Notes: generated from the letters alone by a model not told the origin. 64,000 bases of DNA from Botryosphaeria dothidea (GCA_011503125.2 WWBZ02000082.1:3195128-3259127); one strand, 5' to 3'; positions 35,223-47,094 are shown, counted from the stretch's first letter. Program-made: numbers and translations.

Positions 35223-36173
35223 ATGCATTTCTCAACCATCCTCACCGCCGTCCTCGTGGCCACCGCCGAGGCAAGCTTCCAGCCCAGGCGCGACATGAAC
35301 CTCGCCGTGCCGCGCGCTGCCCTCCCCTTCGGCTCCGCAGGCTCGCCCTACAACGCCTTCGGCCGCCGCTCTTCCTCTCCCACCTTTCCCAACAACGCCC
35401 TCGCCAAGCGCACCGAGCACCTCAAGGCCGCGCAAACGCCCGGTGCAGGCGGCGTGTCGGCGCCCGCGGACGGCGCCAAGGTGCAGGTGGTGCAGGTGGG
35501 CGGGTCGAACGGGTCGCTGACCTTCTCGCCCAACGACATCAAGGCGGAGATGGGCTCGTTCGTGCAGTTCCAGTTCAACCCGAAGAACCATTCGGTGGTG
35601 CAGTCGACGTTCGACGCGCCGTGCATGCCCATGTCCATCAGCATGCCCAACGCCAGCGCCAACGCCTTCTTCTCCGGCTTCATGCCCGCCGCCGCCGCCG
35701 GCAACGGCTCCAAGCTCACCTACACCATCCAGATCACCGACACCAAGCCCCTCTGGTTCTACTGCTCCCAGGGCAAGCATTGCCAGGCCGGCATGGTCGG
35801 CGCCATCAACGCGTACGTGTTTCCCTCTTCGCTCCACTCCCTTCTGTCACGCTAACGTCGACCTCACAGTGCCTCGACCGGCCAGAAGACCCTCGCCGGC
35901 TTCACCCAGCTCGCCGCCGCCGCCGCCGAGAACTTGTCGCCTGGCCAGATCCCGTCGGCCATGTCGGGCAACGGCACCGCCGGCGGCTCGGCCAGCGGTT
36001 CGGGCAGCTCCTCCGGCACCGGCACCTCGGGCGAGGGCGCTGCGGGCGGCAGCGGCAGCGGCACCGACTCCTCGGCGCCTGCGCAGCAGACGACCAACGA
36101 CGGCGCGCGCCTGCTGGGCAATGGCCTGGCCGGTGTGGTCGCGCTCGGTGTGGCCGTATTGGCGCTGTTGTAA
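35223..36173 (+). CDS. GPI-anchored cupredoxin-domain extracellular protein
   Basis: Exons 35223-35812 and 35870-36173 are joined in phase 2 (GTACGT donor, CTAAC branch, CACAG acceptor) and encode 297 aa. A signal peptide spans residues 1-18. A propeptide-like stretch ends near AKRTE (62-65), a likely Kex2 site. The cupredoxin domain runs from about 86 to 200 with candidate type 1 copper ligands His123 (KNHSV), Cys181, His186 and Met191 (CSQGKHCQAGM). A Gly/Ser/Thr-rich linker follows, and a hydrophobic C-terminus (LAGVVALGVAVLALL) after a small-residue region is the GPI-attachment signature. Members of this fungal family are wall-bound and often induced during development or host infection. 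Copper binding is inferred from the residues. Confidence 0.85.
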
Positions 36174-37358
36174 GACAGCACCAGCACCAGCACCAGCATC
36201 ACGGCGTCATGATGTCCTGCTAATAAGGGAGGGTACATGGCGTTTAAGAGAGAAGGAACACACCCCCTTTTTTATACTTTTTTTTTTTCATATACATTTC
36301 ATGAGCTGGACCTCTCGCTTCCACGGTTTTGGTGGTTCGGATGTAGTCCGACGCGAACCTGGGATTTCTCTTTTTTGGTTTTCCTTTTTTTTTTTTGTAC
36401 CGAACAATCATACCCCCGGTATAACGCGCAATTCTCTTTTGGTGGATAGGGCAAAAGTAGTAATGAGGAGAGCTTAGAAATGAAAATAAAAACTTTACCA
36501 CCAATCAGCTAGGACGGAATGTGTGTGGTCTTGCAGCTAGAACTTGGTAGCAGAATAGTGGCCGCTGATACGGTGTGCTGTGGCAAGGCTTCGGAGACAC
36601 TTGACGAATGCGGATCGGTCTTTTGAAGGAAACAGGGCGGAAAGTACTAAAGGGGAAAGGATTTCTCCAGAGCTACATGGAGTTATTCGTGGTTTACGAC
36701 CTAGGCGCGCTGTGCGCTGTGGAATTCCACTCTCGATCGACAGGCACAGGTACGGGAAATGCTGGCCGGGGATGGAGAGGCTGAGCATCCCTTGGCGCCA
36801 CCTCCGCAAGTAAATTTGGCGCGCAGTGCACGACCTTCACATGAGGTCAGTTCTTGGCCTTTGGATCCTTCGGCCCCCATCCCCATGCTAGCCCTCCTTG
36901 TTAACGCCGCCCCAATTTCTTTGCGCGAAAGTAAATTGAACCAATTCAGGCTACAACCTAGCCATTCCAGGCATTTTCAGGCATTCTTCCAAGATTCTAC
37001 CTTTCGTCCTTACAACCAGCATGCAGTATAGCCCCAAGATCCTCCCATCTTGGCATGTTGTCTCAGCCTCCATGTTTAATTCCTATTCATGGCCATTGTG
37101 CACCAGGAAAGCAATCCTCACTATGAGCATGTCCATATACAGAAGTAATGAAAAGGCCTTGGAAGACCCTAAATGTCCATCTACTCATCAGTACAACGTT
37201 CATCAACTTCATCTTTTGAGTTTTGCATTCTGAATTTTGGGACTTCGATCATCTTTTTGTCTTTTTCTTCTTAGTTCCATTTATTGGAAGGTTTTCCATC
37301 CATCAAGTCTTCTTTCCAAGCTTTTTTTTTTTTTTTTTTGGGATCCTTTCCCGTAACT
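36174..37358. other. intergenic region, no supported gene
   Basis: This has a T-rich 3' flank and no coding frame with recognisable content. A run of 18 T (37322-37339) lies just ahead of the degenerate metalloprotease gene. Confidence 0.5.
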
Positions 37359-38898
37359 ATGTGGAAAGCACTGCTCCTCGCGGCTTTCCCGCTCGCCGCC
37401 ATAGCCGTCCCTGTCACGCCGGAGCCAGAGTCAGACTAAGAACTGCAGCGCCGCGAAGCCCAGCTGGGTCGGCGCTCCTGGCCCGACGAAGGCTTCAAGG
37501 GGATCTACTGGGAGCACGCGGACAACGTCACCATCTGCTCGAAGGAGAAGCGCGACGTCCTGATGCAGACGGTGAAGAACCTCGATGTCCTCCTTGGGAA
37601 TTCGCAGGATAGTCCTGCCGAAATCGAGTGGTCCACGCGGCCCGAGTGGGAGCGTTTCATGGGAGGGAGGAGGAACGGCGTGGATAAGTCGCAGCCGAAG
37701 CACAACCGGTTTGTATGTTTGCCCCCGCTTCGAACCATCTCATGCTATGCTAAGTGCGGTTTCAGATCGATGAAGGCAAACCGAACTATGTCGATAAGCT
37801 TCAGAAAGTGCGGGCCAACATTTTGTGTATGCCATTCCAAGATCGCTGTTGTTTGCGGTGTGCTGATTTTGTGTCAACACAGCTTCCATCGCGGCGGCCG
37901 CGTCCTTTCCGAGGAATGGCCATAAGAAGCCAGAGATCCCGGGGCAGCCTTCAATGAGACGCATCACCTTCCTCTGCGAGGGGCCCGGCGAACGCATCCC
38001 GGGTCACTGCGCAGATACGCAAAGGTGAGTTCAAGCAGAGACTTATTGAAACCCTCTTTTTGTTTCTACGTCATCTCATCTCACACGGTCAACCGCAGGA
38101 GACCTGCAGCGTACACCACCGTGCCAGAGCCGGATGGGAGCATGGGCTGGTCCATCACCTTCTGTGATAGGTTCTTCGAATTCGCGGGCGGAGATACTCC
38201 GCACACGTTTCTCGACCGCGTCCTTGCGGATGGCTACAATGCCAACATCAAAAGGCTGGAGACATACGAGCACATGATGCTTCACGAGTACATGGTATCT
38301 TCCAGCACGTCCTCATTGAAGCCCGATGCAAAACTCTGACCCTCGCGTAACACGCCAAGATCATGGGACACCCGGTGCACAGTAAGTCATTGCATAGCGA
38401 CCACAAGTTCTCTTCGCTGACCATCGCCACCCAGTCATCGACGAGCAAGACATACTCCCGAGCGTAGGGGGCCATCTTGTCAACGTGTACGGCGCGACCT
38501 GGTCTTCGGAGTTCGCTCACGTCAAGTATCTCACAGAGGAGTCCGTCAACACCAAAGTTGCAACGAACGGTGAGGAACAAAACGAAGAAACGCCCCTCAA
38601 ACATCCCCAACGACCCCCTTCCAATTCACACCAGAGACGTTTACACGCACAGATCAATACTGACAAGCCTTTCCCCCCCCAAGCCGACAACTACGCATGG
38701 CTACATCGGGTACCACGTCCAGTGCAAGAGCATGTGAGTCTTTCCGTGAACGATCTGGCGTATATCGTGGCGGTGACTAACGGGAGGTTAAACAGTGACG
38801 GTACCTGTGGGTGCAGCAACGGCAGCGATGGCACGGTCTTCCCCGCCGTGCCGGAGGGTCGGACGTATGAGTCGTTGTCGGTTGGGGAGAGCGTTTGA
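37359..38898 (+). pseudogene. secreted metalloprotease-like gene, apparently decayed
   Basis: ATG 37359 starts a clear signal peptide (MWKALLLAAFPLAAIA), but codon 27 is TAA (37437). The same frame continues through RREAQLGRRSWPDEGFKG to HNRF at 37712. Later exons can be followed across introns: IDEGKPNYVDKLQKV, SIAAAASFPRNGHKKPEIPG, RPAAYTTVPEPDG, CDRFFEFAGGDTPHTF, then HEYM (38283-38294). Past the next intron the text would read HAKIMGHPVH, giving a zinc HExxH motif, but the expected acceptor is AA at 38350-38351, so splicing must use a later AG and drop the second His. A later segment (NYAWL to YHVQCKS) also seems to change frame. A 42-nt intron with a weak donor (37407-37448) could remove the TAA, so a functional gene is not excluded. 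The family may be M35-like; that is uncertain. Confidence 0.5.
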
Positions 38899-39272
38899 GC
38901 GGGCTGCGGTCCGGGTCATGTAGAACGACAGGGTGGAGGCGGGGTGTTGTAGAAAGAAGGGATGATAATTGATGATGCTATGAAATATCCACCAGGGCAG
39001 GTTATATAATGAGCCACTTCCGTGACGGGTGATATTCATGTACAGTCACCATGTAGTTCGTGACAAAAGTCCTTGCCCGTCCATATCGTTGCCGCCCCGG
39101 ACTTCCAAAAAAGGAGAACTAAAATGCCATGCATGGTTCGATGGATAATTCAATGAAAAACCCCAGTTCATGTTCAGAGAGCAATAACAAATAAACAGAG
39201 TTGATGATGAAACAAGGTTTCCGCCGCCACACTTCCACTGTACACAAGCGCTCGATGCCAGTAGCGTCGGAT
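38899..39272. other. tail-to-tail intergenic region
   Basis: This separates the decayed metalloprotease gene from the J-domain/retropepsin gene. Nothing else is recognised. Confidence 0.5.
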
Positions 39273-41240
39273 TTACGGCGATCTTCGAGAAGAACTACCA
39301 TTTTGTCCCCCGAACAGGTGCGCACCCCTCCGTGACAGCCGATTCAACCATGGACGCCTTGGTGGACTGGTCCCCTGAGACTGAAGCGGATGGCCGGTCC
39401 CGGCCGCTCCTGCGGGAGCAGACGTGCCTCCTGAAGGAGTAGGACCTGCCGGGGGATTGGGGCCTGCGGACGGATTCAAATGGGCCTGATCCCACTGCTG
39501 CCGGCGAAGGTCCTCCGCAGCGCGCGCGGACGCCTGTGCGGCGTGCGGGAGGGTGCTTATGTGGGCGTCGGCGTCGACTCTGCGGTGAGCCTCCCTGAGC
39601 TCATCTTCGCTCCTCGCAGGCAGGCCCGCTCCCAGACCGTCCTTCTTCTTTTGAAGGGTGATCAGGCTGAGATGAACAGCGGCATCGAGTGCCGAGCCTG
39701 CGGGGAGGTCCTCGTAGAAATGCTCTTCGTACGCGGAAAAGACGTTGTTGTCGTACAGGAACTCGTTGCCGAGAATGACGCCGCATGGGAGGTCGTCTAA
39801 GATGTGAAAGTCGAGATGATGTGAGGGGCCCTTCCAATCGGTGCCGAACTGAAACTTGGCCCCAGTAACCATGCCGATTGTGTTGGCGGTGGAGCCATCG
39901 GCGAACTCCAACGTGGCGGTATATTCGGCTCCTCGGAGGATGGCAAGGCCGCGTCGCCTGGCTTCTGCCCGAGACATGACATTGACGTCAGCGCCCGTAT
40001 CAGCCAGTGCTCCGCTCGTGATCCCATTGATCATCCCCAGCAGCCTTTCTTGCGGTGCATCAACCAAGTTCAGTCCAAGGAAGGGAGATAGCTTGATGAT
40101 CTTCTCCCGCACACGCCGGGTGAAGTTCTTCTTAAGCGTCTCAGTTCTCTGTAGAAACGACTTGCCCAAAATGCAGTGATGGACGCAGCTCTTGATGACA
40201 TGGAAGACCATGTTGTAGACGGTGCTCTCCCCCTTGAACGAAAACGGGAGCACCACTGTCCCGAGGGTTTGGATTTTGTTGCCTTTGGGAAGCTCGACAA
40301 CCCTGCGCTGTGACGGATCGACTTCCCTCTCCAATTCCAAGACGACGTCTTCCGAGACGACGTCGATGCTGGAACCAGAATCTGGAAACGCTGCTACGGG
40401 GCGGCCATTCAAGAGACCCGGAACTTCCCACTGACGCTTTGACCACAGCTGCTTTCGCTCTGCGCGCGTGTTTGTCCTGCGGTTGGAAGCCTCCGGCATC
40501 CTTTCTTTTTTCCTCTCCTGATCCTGTACCTTGGCTCCAGGTAGACTGCTAGTGCCAGAGGATACCTTGGCTCTGTGAGCCCCGTTCGAGGGCGAGGCGG
40601 TACGGTCGCGGGCATCTCTTCTTGCCTTCCGTTCCTTGAACCATTCCTCGAACGATTCCTCATCTCGCCTGTGCTCTACCTTGTCTCGGAACCTGGATCT
40701 CCTTTCATCGCTCTGCTTAGCTCTCTCCTCTTCTGTTGATCCAAGCTGTGTCTCCATCCTTTCCCTCCGTTTCCTTCTGTAGCGCCCAAACGAGTCGTCG
40801 TCCTTCTCCCCGCGGGGCCGGCGGCGAGTAGAAAAATAGTCTTCTTCAGTCTCAGAGGACCGGCCAGAATAGCGAGGTCGAGATGCTTCGTAGACAGCGG
40901 TGCCCGAAGCTGTCCGGGTGCCAGCCACTGCGGCGCGAGACGCGGCCAGCTTTGTAGGAGTGAACCCTCTTTGCTGCCTCTCCATCGCCTCTCTCCTCAA
41001 GTCCACAAGACGCACTTGTGCATCGTAACGCTCGCGCTTACCGGCATCCCCGATGACCTCGTAGGCCTGCTGGATCTTGAAGAACTCGGCCTGCCTCTCG
41101 GCCTTGAGGACCGGATCGGGGAATTTGTCGGGATGCGTCTTCAAGACGAGCTTGCGATATGCGACCTTGATTGCTGCCGGTGTGGCATCTTTGGGGATGC
41201 CGAGGGCGACGTAGGGGTCTGGTGGGAGTGGAGACCCCAT
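39273..41240 (-). CDS. J-domain protein fused to two retropepsin-like aspartyl protease domains
   Basis: A single uninterrupted frame encodes 655 aa. Residues 7-75 are a DnaJ J-domain (DPYVALGIPKDATPAAIKVA, with HPD at 36-38), the part that stimulates Hsp70 ATPase. Residues 90-270 are highly charged and low-complexity. Two similar domains follow. The first (about 273-365) has DSGS at 287-290 and a CILGKSFL end. The second (about 402-500) has DTGA at 414-417 and a GVILGNEFL end. Each combination of D-S/T-G and a hydrophobic-hydrophobic-Gly is the retropepsin signature, so both catalytic Asp (287, 414) are present and could form a single-chain pseudodimer. The C-terminus is Pro/Gly/Arg-rich. 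No reverse transcriptase or integrase is nearby, so this is not an intact retrotransposon. Function is unknown. Confidence 0.85.
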   Translation of the reverse strand: MGSPLPPDPYVALGIPKDATPAAIKVAYRKLVLKTHPDKFPDPVLKAERQAEFFKIQQAYEVIGDAGKRERYDAQVRLVDLRREAMERQQRGFTPTKLAASRAAVAGTRTASGTAVYEASRPRYSGRSSETEEDYFSTRRRPRGEKDDDSFGRYRRKRRERMETQLGSTEEERAKQSDERRSRFRDKVEHRRDEESFEEWFKERKARRDARDRTASPSNGAHRAKVSSGTSSLPGAKVQDQERKKERMPEASNRRTNTRAERKQLWSKRQWEVPGLLNGRPVAAFPDSGSSIDVVSEDVVLELEREVDPSQRRVVELPKGNKIQTLGTVVLPFSFKGESTVYNMVFHVIKSCVHHCILGKSFLQRTETLKKNFTRRVREKIIKLSPFLGLNLVDAPQERLLGMINGITSGALADTGADVNVMSRAEARRRGLAILRGAEYTATLEFADGSTANTIGMVTGAKFQFGTDWKGPSHHLDFHILDDLPCGVILGNEFLYDNNVFSAYEEHFYEDLPAGSALDAAVHLSLITLQKKKDGLGAGLPARSEDELREAHRRVDADAHISTLPHAAQASARAAEDLRRQQWDQAHLNPSAGPNPPAGPTPSGGTSAPAGAAGTGHPLQSQGTSPPRRPWLNRLSRRGAHLFGGQNGSSSRRSP

Positions 41241-41623
41241 CGCCGAGGGTTGTTGGGGAAGTGACGGGTGGCGTCACTCAAGCCGCTTGGTGGGGGCCGA
41301 GAGCCACAGCTGAGAACGCAAGGAACCCGTCAAAGAGCAGGGGAGATGCAGGAGAAGGTAACAAAATAACAGGATGAGACGAAGGAAAAGAATGGGGGGA
41401 AAAGCCTCCGAATGGGGCCGGAGGAAGTTTGAAGACGTCGCGGTGCCATGCGGAGGCTTAGACTTCAGCTGCACCTTATCGCCCTGCTGCCTTGGTTAGC
41501 GCCCTGCTACGTCATCCGCCGACTTTGCAAGCTGCCTCTACCCTCTGGCAAGCGTGCTCCGGACGAGCGCCCGAGAAATCTGTGCGAAATCCCCAGGTTC
41601 AGGAGCCTGCCGGTTCAGTGATT
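41241..41623. promoter_or_regulatory. shared promoter between divergent genes
   Basis: This 383-bp gap separates the start codons of the J-domain/retropepsin gene (minus) and the DUF6594 gene (plus), so both promoters lie here or overlap. No binding sites are assigned. Confidence 0.5.
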
Positions 41624-42594
41624 ATGTCTGCGATGCAGCACGCACAAGGGCCATCCACATTACCCACCGCAGTAGCGGGGCTTGGCTCTGCAAGGAACGG
41701 ATACCCTGCCTTGGCAGCCTGGATCGCCGGCGATCCGGACAATGAGACCTTCATATACCGCAAGTTCAACCGGCTAGCGGCCCGAAACCTGCTCGTCCTG
41801 CAGTGCCAGCTGATCGAGCTCGAGGCCGAACTGGACCGCTATGACCAAGAGGCAGGATACAGGCAGTCCCAGATCCACTGGGAGAATTTTGCAGAAAATG
41901 CTGAGAAACCCGGGAGTGCGGAGAGTAAAATGACGGAAGTGCACGAGAAGATACAGAAGAAGCTTCAGCAGTACCGTGAGACATGTCATTTCAACCGTGA
42001 TTGACAGAGCTAACAAGCTCCGTAGAAGACGCACTGCTGCGCCAGTCCGAAATCGCGGCCATGGACCGTCCGCGCTCCCGCGCACTCACGGCCCTGCGGA
42101 CATGGTTCAACGGCACCAGCCTCTCCAAACCCTCCAACTCGTATCCTATAGTCCGTGGAAAGGCAGAACGCATGTACGAAGACGAGTACGAACTGGCCTC
42201 GCTGCGAAGCCCGCCGGACAAAGACGTCTTCTCGCAACTCCTGCGGGACCACTGGCGGCCGGTCGGGAGTCGACACCTAAGCTCTGCAGACGGAGCGGAC
42301 TACTTCCTCGACCGGCACGTCGTCCGGGTGGTCGCGGTCATCAGCGCTGTGGTTGCCGCCATCCTGCTCATCGGCGCCATCGTGACGCTTTACTTCATAC
42401 AAAACCAGGGCGCCAGGCTTGGGACGATTGCCTGCTTCACTGTTCTGTTTGCTCTGAGTCTCGGTCTTTTGACCAACGCCAAGCGGGCCGAGATATTCGC
42501 GGCAACGGCAGCTTACGCGGCGGTGCTGGTCGTGTTTGTCTCTGGCGACCTGGGAGGCTCCAGTGATACGCCGTGCGTCTTTCCGGCAGTATAA
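41624..42594 (+). CDS. DUF6594 membrane protein
   Basis: Exons 41624-41975 and 42026-42594 are joined in phase 1 across a 50-nt intron with a GCTAAC branch site and encode 306 aa. The N-terminal soluble part carries the family pattern GYPALAAWIAGDPDNETF, then RKFNRLAARNLLVLQCQL and a long amphipathic helix with ELEAELDRYD. The C-terminus has three hydrophobic helices (VVRVVAVISAVVAAILLIGA, TIACFTVLFALSLGLL, AYAAVLVVFVSG). This family is expanded in filamentous ascomycetes and has no established function; one proposal links it to signalling at the plasma membrane. An upstream in-frame Met does not exist, so the start at MSAMQHAQG is preferred. Confidence 0.8.
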
Positions 42595-42938
42595 ATGCCG
42601 CAGGTAGCAAGAGAGGATCCTTATCAAATGCAAACTCCAGTTGATAACTGCATCGTTCACTCTCGGCTGTAAATCATTTGACCTCATGCTGGGGTGCGTC
42701 AGGGTACCGGGGACTTGGAGTCGAGTACGGGTAGTTTTCCCCCTTGTTCTGCTGTTTCATCACTTCTCTACGCCAGATGCGGTTTAGTGAGGCTGTGCTG
42801 CGGCATCTGACTCTTGTTGCTATCTCCTCTGTGAGGAATGCTCTCGCCCGAATTTCTCCTTGCTTTTAAACCCCGAGACACCTGCTGACTTCAAGCAACC
42901 AAATTGCCCACACAGCTTTGAAACACTTTATTTGCACC
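42595..42938. other. intergenic region
   Basis: A short spacer between the DUF6594 gene and the HET-like gene; no feature is recognised beyond the expected 3' end and promoter. Confidence 0.5.
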
Positions 42939-45900
42939 ATGAATAATGCTGGAGATAACCTTCGAGAAACCGCTCAGAAGCAATACTTTATCCGTCCAGA
43001 TGATCGAAAAGTAGCGCCGTTGTTGGTACAAAGTTTTGAGCCGCGCGAACGTGCAACAAGGGAAAAAGACTCGGAATGGGGCCAGATCGGCAGACCTCAG
43101 CCCCGAGTGTTGTCCTTAATCAATCTGATCTACTGGATTTGGTCACCGATGCTGATAGAGGGAAGCGAGATCCAGAAACTCGATGGGCGGTCCAGAATTC
43201 TGCTCGTTCTGAGATGGATCTTTGCATGGCCTCTGCTGGTTCTGATGGTACGTGCATGTCTTGGCATACAGGTGTATACTCAACTCTGCAGGCGTGCACG
43301 CATCAAGGTTTCAGTGCCATTGAAATGGAGACCAACCACGAGGAGTTCTACGACCCCATTCAATACGAGTATCCGGCCGGTGAACTGGACAACGAACCCT
43401 TTTACAATGACAGAGTGCCGCGTCAAGCCCAGCAATCCCAGCGGACGACGCAGGATGAAGCAGCACATTTTCCAGACACGGAATTGTCGGAAGGCTCAGG
43501 AACAGCTACCGATATTGCGTTGAGACCTCGAGAACATCAGCAATATTCCGCGGGAGCACGGAACGAAATTGCGAGAACTCCATCAAGGCTTATTCGTCCA
43601 AGATACCTCTGTTTCCTCCGGAACCCAGATGATCTGAAGGACGGACAGGGGCTTCCATACAAGACTATGAAGGTATCAGACTGGATCGAGGAGCACGGCG
43701 ATATAGGTACAGAATTTGTTTTTGTTTCCTACACCAGGATGCAGTTCCGCGTTAACACGGAGAAAGAGATTGCGGAATGGAACTACGATTCTCAAGAATA
43801 GAGGGAGAAGAATCGGAAGCTTGCTGCAAGAGACAGGGAAAAATTGGTAGGCTGCGGAATTGAAGCTGCTCTAACTGCCAACATATCTGCTTTCTGGCTT
43901 GACTTCGAATGCCTGAGAGACGAAGACGGCGAAGCCAGATCATCCAGCAACTCTGATGATGTCTACCTGATCTGCGACGTCGTGCGCGCAGCCCACTCCA
44001 TGATCATCGCTGTCGGTCCTCCCGTACAAGACAGGCTCGAGGAGATAAAGTGGGCATACAGCCCTCAAAACGAGACAAATTGACTCCGCCAGTGGGGTTC
44101 TCGTCTCTGGACGCCTCCCGAGCTTCTGCTTTGTCCGGGGGAGTTCAGGGTCAAACTATATGCTCTTGGCGGTTCAGGTCAGCCAAAGAGCATGGCTAAA
44201 CGAAACTTTGCAGAAAGGGCCTGGGATGATCCGCAGATAGTAGTGCAGTTGCTTGACCATTTTGAGGGTTCTGCAATCCTGGGCTCTCTGCAATTTATCA
44301 GCATTGCTCTTGATTGCTTCTCGAGACGGAAGACAGACCAGTTTGCCAAAGCGGATATTGTCTACGCCTTGATGGGACTGCTCAATAAACGACTCCAGGC
44401 CAACAAAGAAGACACCGGTTTTCAGGCTTTTGCCAGGCTCTCCCTTGCCAACGACAGCGATCAACTCCTCGAGCGTACCCTATGCATGCTGCCTCCTGAC
44501 CCGGATGCCCCTTGGTACGAGATCCAAGATGCTTACGGTGCCAATCTCTGGGACATCAAGCCGAATTGTGAGATTACCAAGGTGATGCATGAGCAGGGTA
44601 ACCACCAAACGCTGTCACTTTACGGAGCATATGGGGCAACTATCCACTGGGATTCCTTGGACCCCATTTGTTTTCGGACAGATTTTCCCTTGATCGGAAG
44701 ACGCTGGGCAATTATCCTGCTCCGCCTCCCAGCAATTTGGATATTCATGGCTATTTCGTTCGTTTGTCCCAATGGGCTGATGCAGTCCATTGGCAAATCA
44801 AGTGAAGGGACGATCGTATATACTTTTCTCGCTTCAGTAACCTTTTTTCCCTCAGTCATTGGTCTCCTCGCCGTCCCTGCGATAGTGAAGAGTTCACGAT
44901 TTGGGGCTTTGAGATCTACTCAGGCACGTTTCGTAGGCATTGAGGGCGACGTAGCCATCGGAATCATCGAGCGCTATCTTTTCGGATTCAACCATGGACG
45001 TCTGAGGGAGAGCGAGGACAGCAGCACTTTAACGAGGTCCAGATACTACGACAATCCGACCACTGCAGATACGAATTCTCATGAAGACACTCCCGGCATG
45101 CAACTGTTTACGCTTGTTGATACCTACACCATGACCGTCACACGATTTCTTGCAGAAAGACCCCCGGTGGCTGTTCTTGTGGGCAGCCAGGACAAAGGTA
45201 TGCAGCGCGCGGTGCTCTATTCCTATGAGCATCGAACAAGAACTTTCTGCCGCCAGACAGTCCTGCGGATGAAGAGCGCCGTTCTGGAGCGAATGGTCCG
45301 TATGGACAGGGTGCGATTCACACTACAACGTACTTTGCAAGACCCGAGAATTGAAGAGCTCAGAAGAGATGGTTCACCCCAGGAAGATCAGCAAGGAGAG
45401 ACATCTCGACGAAGGGATACTTCTTCACATAATGTAGAGCAAGGACCACCCAATGGTTCTCGAGCAGATGACCGGGCTGGTCCAGAGCTACTGTATCCGC
45501 CCATAGAGCAGAGGGGGTTCGTAAGCAAGATTGATCTGGCTTTCATTCCTGTAATGTGGGTAAGTGACACACAGTCGCCCGTTCGGTAATTAGCTTCAAA
45601 TTGTCTGACTCCCTCGCAGTTCATCAGCGGAATATTCATGCGACAGCAAGCCCCTTCTCGATGGGGGGCCCAAGACTATATAGTGCATTATGCTTCCTTT
45701 TTAGCTGCTCAGATCCTAGCAGTTGTCTTGTTTACGCACATCCCGCTCTGAAGAGTCCTCTCGCTATCTATCATGATCAAAGGTTGGTCCCACCAAAGGA
45801 GTGTTCAGCATGCTGTTGCTGAAGTATGACCAGCAATTGCACGCTTCATCGATTGCATGCAGCGCAATCTGGCGTTTGTACACTTCCTTCACGGCGCAGC

Positions 45901-47094
45901 AAGCGGTGCCATCATACATGGCTTCGTTGTCCTCATCCGGTCGTGGTACCAGCCCCGAGAAATACCTCTCCGCCTCCTCGTATGGACCACTGGAAGCCAA
46001 GTAATTTCTCTGCTGTTTTCAATCATCATCCAGAATTGGCCATTTGGAAACTATCTCATTGTTTTGGTTTTCGCGGTGCAGCTTTTCATTGGCATTATGT
46101 GCACGATGGCGCTGAGTGGGTGGGCGTACAGCCGCTTTGGGACTCCAGAGCAGGTAAGTTGGATGCCAACAGATGAAAGAGTACAGTATGCTTCTATCGC
46201 AGCTGGCATGAACAAGGAAAGCTTTCCAGATTTGACGCTGGAAGAGAAACCATGGGGAAGGGCAACGGTTAGTTGAATTCCACGTCTGTCATGGCAGAAA
46301 AGACTGATGACATGTTTTCCAGCTCGCGGATGTCTTGAAGGACTATCAAGCTTGGTGCTTCTTCCTTGTTGCACTGTTGGCCTCTTTGTCAGCAACGGTG
46401 CCGCTGGTAGAACACCCGCCGCGGCTTCCACTATCTTTCCTTTCCCTTTTTTTTCAGCATCACGCCATTAGTAGTTGCAATCGGTCTGGGAGGCCTCTTT
46501 CAGAGATATGATATCTCCAAGAGTAAGTTGCGGGATATTACTTTTCACCTTCAGTTCATTCCTTTGCAGAAAGAAACGTATGCAAACTTAGCGAGACAAT
46601 TTAGTCACTGTCATCTCCTTGACTGTAGTCATGCATTTGACTGCCGAAATCATACTTCGATTCGTCAATCAAACGAATTCCGGCTGGTCCCGCTTACCGC
46701 TTCTTGCGATCACCTGTATGCAGATCTCCATCCAACCTCGTGAGTCTTCCCCAGTCCCGAAGCGTTGTCTCCGCTGACCATGGGCATAAAAGTTCTTTGG
46801 AGTTTGCTCGTACTCAATGTTCCGCGCCAGAGCGGCAGGGACATGACGCTCTCGATTCCATTGATGGGGTTCAGCTCCGGGAAGATTCTTGCTTGCTTTG
46901 TACCACGCTCCGCCTGGTCATTCTCTCCCGTATGGACTGTTGCACAGCTTGTAGTCCTTGGAGCTTTGTTCTTCGTGTACAGAAGACAAAATCAGAAGTT
47001 TGCCAAGCGGTCTTTCGGAGAGCCTGGACAGATTGACGAGCATGAAGGTAGCCCTAATGTTGCGGGTACGTGCTCATTTCGATACTCCTACTAG
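42939..47094 (+). pseudogene. HET-like multi-pass membrane protein with four in-frame stops
   Basis: The start is MNNAGDNLRET at 42939. Exon 1 ends at 43247 and a 44-nt intron joins it to 43292. From there one frame runs to 45559, across a 60-nt intron to 45620, and to about 46152. Within it lie TAG at 43799, TGA at 44081, TGA at 45749 and TGA at 45827. Between the stops the protein text is continuous and family-like: DDVYLICDVVRAAHSMII, then RQWGSRLWTPPELLLCPGEF (the tail of a HET-type domain), KADIVYALMGLLNKRLQ, and several membrane helices after 44680 and around 46000-47000. Fungal HET-domain membrane proteins mediate or resemble self/non-self recognition. Four stops in otherwise undamaged frame indicate a recent pseudogene. 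The last exons, 46321-47094, are less certain. Confidence 0.65.

Noticed and set aside
39273..41240. Interpretation as a retrotransposon gag-pol fragment
   Set aside because: The frame begins with a J-domain and has no reverse transcriptase, RNase H, integrase or flanking terminal repeats.
44081..44086. Programmed stop readthrough at TGA-CTC in the HET-like gene
   Set aside because: The known strong context is TGA-CTA, and three further stops in the same frame argue for decay.
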